From assembly GCF_028462125.1 (NCBI RefSeq), contig NZ_CP115468.1, forward strand, positions 1,889,097 through 1,953,096: a stretch of DNA of 64,000 nucleotides. Reading direction: 5' to 3'. Within the stretch, counting starts at the first letter, position 1. Every line of letters starts with the position of its first letter. This DNA is from Leptospira sp. GIMC2001 (GTDB lineage Bacteria; Spirochaetota; Leptospiria; Leptospirales; Leptospiraceae). Made by a program: the position numbers and the translations under genes. Shown here piece by piece: positions 60,812 through 64,000 of this stretch. The notes below the pieces were generated by a model. The model saw only the letters and a program-made list of their open reading frames with translations, had not been told where the DNA came from and made no database searches.

Positions 60812-61795
60812 TTGATTTTAATTTTTACTGAATCTTTATCAACAACTGGATTAGGTCATTTAGGGCGATGTACTGCATTGGCCGAAATTTTGATCGAGTC
60901 AGGCAATAAAGTTGAGATCATACTCCATTCGGATGGCACGGACCTTGGTGGTGAAACAAAGATACCAATTGAGGTAATAAATTGGAAGAATGAAAATGAT
61001 TTAAACGAAATTTGTAATCGTAAAAAACCAAAATTGATTATTGTTGATTCTTATTTAGCTGATACTAAGAATTATGCAGAAATCTCCAGTAAAGTATCTA
61101 AGCTCATCTGTGTTGATGATATGCAAAGAATTGAATATCCAAAAGATGCTATTATTCTTAATCCAGGTTTCGGTGGAAGGTTTATTGATTACGACAATAG
61201 CCGGCATAAAATTTTTACGGGACCAGGATACGCATTACTACGTAAACCTTTTAGAGAGTCAATCGAATACCAACCGATTAGAACAAATATTGAAAGAGTT
61301 TTAATTACAGTTGGAGGAGACGATAAGAAAAATATTGTTCCCCAAATATTGTCCATTGTAAATACAGAATTTTACAACTGGAGAAAGGAAGTAATCGTAG
61401 GACCTTCGTTTAAAAACTTGGAAAAGATAAAACAAAATTCTGACTCAAATACTTTTTTACATCAAGGCCTATCGGCTTTAGAAATTCGGGATCTGATGCT
61501 AGATGTCGATATAGCCATAACTGCTGGAGGTCAAACTACTTACGAGTTAGCAAAATGTGGCATTCCTATGATAGTGATGGAAATCGTTGAAAATCAAAGA
61601 AAAAATATTCAGGGTTTTATGAGTGAGAATTTAGCTTTTTTAATCAATCTTGATAACATGAAACAGTTTCCTTTTTTATTAAAGGAAAATTTGAACTTTT
61701 TAAGTCTTCGTGAAAATCGTTTCGATTATAGAAATCGATTAGTTAATTTTTTTAGTCAATTCAACAGTGTTAGCTTGTATGATTCGATTATTTAG
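60812..61795 (+). CDS. pseG: UDP-sugar hydrolase/PseG-like
   Basis: A 327-residue GT-B-fold protein starting at a TTG. GLGHLGRCTALAEIL is the family glycine/histidine motif. ICVDDMQRIEYP, LNPGFGGRF, the GPGYALLRKPFR segment and the C-terminal ITAGGQTTYELAKCGIPMIVMEI match PseG, which removes UDP from UDP-2,4-diacetamido-trideoxy-altrose. It may equally serve a related sugar. It follows the cytidylyltransferase fusion by 4 bases. Confidence 0.83.
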   Translation: MILIFTESLSTTGLGHLGRCTALAEILIESGNKVEIILHSDGTDLGGETKIPIEVINWKNENDLNEICNRKKPKLIIVDSYLADTKNYAEISSKVSKLICVDDMQRIEYPKDAIILNPGFGGRFIDYDNSRHKIFTGPGYALLRKPFRESIEYQPIRTNIERVLITVGGDDKKNIVPQILSIVNTEFYNWRKEVIVGPSFKNLEKIKQNSDSNTFLHQGLSALEIRDLMLDVDIAITAGGQTTYELAKCGIPMIVMEIVENQRKNIQGFMSENLAFLINLDNMKQFPFLLKENLNFLSLRENRFDYRNRLVNFFSQFNSVSLYDSII

Positions 61796-61806
61796 GACTA
61801 TTATTT

Positions 61807-62688
61807 ATGGATAATAAAAAATATCAGAAGGTAGAATCGGGATATATTTCGGCATCACCATTACCGAATAAAGAAGAGCTAGAAAAATTTTACAGGGATC
61901 TATATTACCAATCACCACAATCAGCTACTTATCAAATCGATTATCCAAAGATAGAAATAGAGCATAAAAGATTGAAAAATGAAGTCCTAATGTATGCTCT
62001 AAAAAATTCAGGAATTGAGTCAGGAAAATTTTTAGACATCGGTGCAGGCGAAGGTTTTTTACTTCAGACAGCCTATGATTATAAATTCTCAGTTACTGGA
62101 ATTGATTTTTCCAGTTTTGGTGTTAATAAATTCCACCCAGAATTATCTAAATTTTTAAGAGTAGGAGATGTTTACGAAAATATAGAAGATTTAATTAAAA
62201 GTAAAGAGAAGTTTAATATTATTTCATCAATAAATGTTTTAGAGCATGTAATTGATCCAGAATTATTTTTAAGTAAGGTGGATCAGTTATTAGAGAATGA
62301 TGGATTGGTGTCCATAACGGTTCCGAATGATTTTTCAGATTTGCAGAATTTAGCAGTTAAAGAGGGACTGATTGATAGAGAATTTTGGTTTTCTCCTCCT
62401 GCCCATTTGCACTACTTCAACACAAAAACGTTACCTGATTTTTGTATACAGCAAGGTTATGAAGTTGTTGACTCCTATTCAGATTTTCCTATCGACATTT
62501 TTTTATTTCATTCAGGCTCAAATTATGTTATGGATTCAAAAAATGGACCTTCAGCTCATAAAGCTCGCATGCTTCTCGATTTATTAGTTTCAAATAGTGG
62601 ATTAGATAGGTATTTAAAATTTTATCGATCTATGTTCGAAGTAGGTCTTGGTCGAGATATAACAGTGATTCTGAAAAAAAGTAAATGA
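61807..62688 (+). CDS. SAM-dependent methyltransferase
   Basis: A 293-residue class I methyltransferase. After SASPLPNKEELEKFYRDLYY comes SAM motif I FLDIGAGEGFLL (about 75-86), VTGIDFSSFGVNKF, SSINVLEHVIDPELFLSKV, and DGLVSITVPNDFSDLQ with HLHYFNTKTL. It lacks the N-terminal zinc cysteines of its relative at 52646. It overlaps the next gene by 4 bases (ATGA). Confidence 0.84.
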   Translation: MDNKKYQKVESGYISASPLPNKEELEKFYRDLYYQSPQSATYQIDYPKIEIEHKRLKNEVLMYALKNSGIESGKFLDIGAGEGFLLQTAYDYKFSVTGIDFSSFGVNKFHPELSKFLRVGDVYENIEDLIKSKEKFNIISSINVLEHVIDPELFLSKVDQLLENDGLVSITVPNDFSDLQNLAVKEGLIDREFWFSPPAHLHYFNTKTLPDFCIQQGYEVVDSYSDFPIDIFLFHSGSNYVMDSKNGPSAHKARMLLDLLVSNSGLDRYLKFYRSMFEVGLGRDITVILKKSK

Positions 62689-63506
62689 AAGTTCTAGTTA
62701 CAGGAGCAGATGGCTTTTTAGGTAAAGCTGTAGTCGAAAAGCTAAATTTCAATGAGCTGGATATTATATCTGTAACTAGACGTGAAAACTCTTCAAGTGG
62801 ATTCTTTATTAAAGATCTGGGGAATCCAAAAGAATTGATAGAGACTTTAGATAATATAAAACCTCAAATAATCATCAATCTCGCAGCAGTTATAGATTTT
62901 TCAGAAAATTCTAATATTTCTTTTCTTCATTCAATAAATATTCTCTGTCCAGCGATCTTAGCAGATTGGGCTAAAAGAAACAATAGTTACTTAATCCAAG
63001 CGTCCAGTATAATAATTCACGGAACTAATCATAATTTATATAATCATTTCACTCCAGAATCTCCAGACACTGATTATGGTTTGAGTAAATATTTGGCTGA
63101 ACAGATGATAGTTTCGAGTGGTTGTGATTATGCGATTCTAAGATTTGGTGGATTATTTGGAAAAAATGGACCAATACATTTAGGTATAAATGTTGCAATC
63201 GAAAAAGCAAAGCAAGGGATTGTTCCGAGCTATACTGGAGAAGGTAAGAGCAGAAGAAATTACCTTCATATTAAGGATGCAGCAACCATGATCGACGCTT
63301 GTGTAAAAAAAAGATTACTAGGAATATACTTTTGCGGCGGCGAAGTCGTTTCCTTTAAAGCTATGCTTACAAGTATTGCTGAAGAATTTAATGTTGGTTC
63401 GCAACCAGGACAGATAGCTGGATTGGATTCTCAAGATCAAATAGTTGAAGTAAGTTCAGAACTGAATTTTTATAAAAGCTTTGCGGATTGCTTAAAAGAT
63501 TGCTAA
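62685..63506 (+). CDS. NAD-dependent sugar epimerase/reductase
   Basis: A 273-residue SDR with VLVTGADGFLGKAVVEKL, INLAAVIDFSENSN, QASSIIIHGTNHN, the catalytic YGLSKYLAEQMI and ILRFGGLFGKNGP. It resembles RfbD/4-reductase-type enzymes. It is coupled to the methyltransferase before it and to the metallophosphoesterase after it (TAATG). Confidence 0.8.
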   Translation: MKVLVTGADGFLGKAVVEKLNFNELDIISVTRRENSSSGFFIKDLGNPKELIETLDNIKPQIIINLAAVIDFSENSNISFLHSINILCPAILADWAKRNNSYLIQASSIIIHGTNHNLYNHFTPESPDTDYGLSKYLAEQMIVSSGCDYAILRFGGLFGKNGPIHLGINVAIEKAKQGIVPSYTGEGKSRRNYLHIKDAATMIDACVKKRLLGIYFCGGEVVSFKAMLTSIAEEFNVGSQPGQIAGLDSQDQIVEVSSELNFYKSFADCLKDC

Positions 63507-64000
63507 TGAAACTAGGCGTAATTTCTGACATACACGGAAATCATCTAGCGCTTCAAGCAGTTCTTAATTCAGCAAAGTCCAAAGGTGTTGAGAAACTCTT
63601 AGTTGCCGGAGATTTAATCGGTTACTATTTCTGGGCGAAGGAAGTTATAAATCTTTTAAAAGATTGGGATTGTTTGATTGTAAGAGGAAATCATGAAGAG
63701 ATGCTTGCAAAGGCAATCCAAAATCCAGAATATTTAATAGAAGTTGATAAAAAATATGGTAAAGGTATACGATACGCAATTGAAACTTTGGCAGATACTG
63801 AGATCGATTTTCTAATTTCTTTGCCCCATCCACTAGAGGTTTCTTTCGATGATCTTTCAATTCTTTTATGTCATGGATCACCTTGGGATCTAGATAAATA
63901 CATCTATCCAGATGCTGATTTAGCTATATTTGATCAATTTGATCTTAACAAGTTTGATATAGTGATTGTAGGTCATACCCATTATCCAATGGTTAAAAAT
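63506..64000 (+). CDS. Metallophosphoesterase, YfcE-like (partial)
   Basis: The first 165 codons of a calcineurin-like phosphoesterase; the gene runs off the right edge. The metal motifs are all visible: GVISDIHGNHLALQAVL (D-x-H), LVAGDLIGYY (GD), VRGNHEEM (GNHE), LLCHGSPWD and VGHTHYPM (GHTH). Such proteins hydrolyse phosphodiesters or phosphomonoesters. The ATG overlaps the stop of the previous gene. A role in removing phosphate from a sugar intermediate is possible. Confidence 0.85.
   Translation, partial: MKLGVISDIHGNHLALQAVLNSAKSKGVEKLLVAGDLIGYYFWAKEVINLLKDWDCLIVRGNHEEMLAKAIQNPEYLIEVDKKYGKGIRYAIETLADTEIDFLISLPHPLEVSFDDLSILLCHGSPWDLDKYIYPDADLAIFDQFDLNKFDIVIVGHTHYPMVKN

Noticed and set aside
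1..64000. tRNA, rRNA, insertion sequences or transposase genes
   Set aside because: None was recognised on either strand; the accessory patch has toxin-type genes but no transposase or clear terminal inverted repeats.

Overview
The window looks like a chromosome segment of a spirochaete of the genus Leptospira, possibly a saprophytic or intermediate lineage. The support is a low-GC sequence, frequent TTG starts, spirochaete-style lipoprotein signal peptides, an LpxI/LpxB lipid A pair, an EPS-type MarR regulator beside rfbD, and a gene matching the family I know as 'sporadic carbohydrate cluster protein, LIC12192 family' (named after an L. interrogans locus). The species assignment is inference; I ran no database search.

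Region 1 (1-16.3 kb) is core genome: an ABM-domain monooxygenase, an MFS transporter, a Nudix hydrolase, a Rep/UvrD helicase, a TPR lipoprotein, a large membrane-anchored protein, a small lipoprotein, then a minus-strand run. That run holds tolC-like, SH3-domain, fmdB-like, lpxI and lpxB genes, then sucD/sucC and ruvA. lpxI and lpxB make the lipid A disaccharide that would carry the glycan encoded further on.

Region 2 (16.4-19.8 kb) opens the surface-polysaccharide (O-antigen/rfb) locus, which is plus-strand to the end of the window. It has an epimerase with a WecA/WbpL-type initiating glycosyltransferase, the MarR-type regulator and rfbD. No rfbA, rfbB or rfbC is present.

Region 3 (19.8-25.4 kb) is an accessory patch inside the locus: a Fic-fold protein with a broken catalytic motif, purU, two MNT/HEPN (MntA/HepT) toxin-antitoxin pairs flanking a GDP-fucose synthase gene, an AbiEii-type nucleotidyltransferase with an out-of-frame overlapping partner, and a 55-codon remnant of an O-antigen ABC export permease (Wzm-like).

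Region 4 (25.4-48.6 kb) makes nucleotide sugars and modifies them. It contains a heptose-type block (GmhA, nucleotidyltransferase, HldE-like fusion with swapped domain order, epimerases), two tandem DegT aminotransferases, and a distinctive block of HAD-kinase fusion, split transketolase, 2OG-Fe(II) oxygenase, LIC12192-family protein and Nudix hydrolase. C-methyltransferases, a WbuC-like cupin, a carbamoyltransferase, a zinc alcohol dehydrogenase and an FkbM methyltransferase follow.

Region 5 (48.8-64 kb) has a PglK/MsbA-like ABC transporter, a class III aminotransferase with a radical SAM protein, methyltransferases, a TIGR04372-type glycosyltransferase, and a partial pseudaminic/legionaminic-acid-like block: PseC-like, aldo/keto reductase, a cytidylyltransferase-aminotransferase fusion and PseG-like. 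The window ends inside a metallophosphoesterase. Very few glycosyltransferases and no Wzx or Wzy are visible, so the locus must continue downstream.
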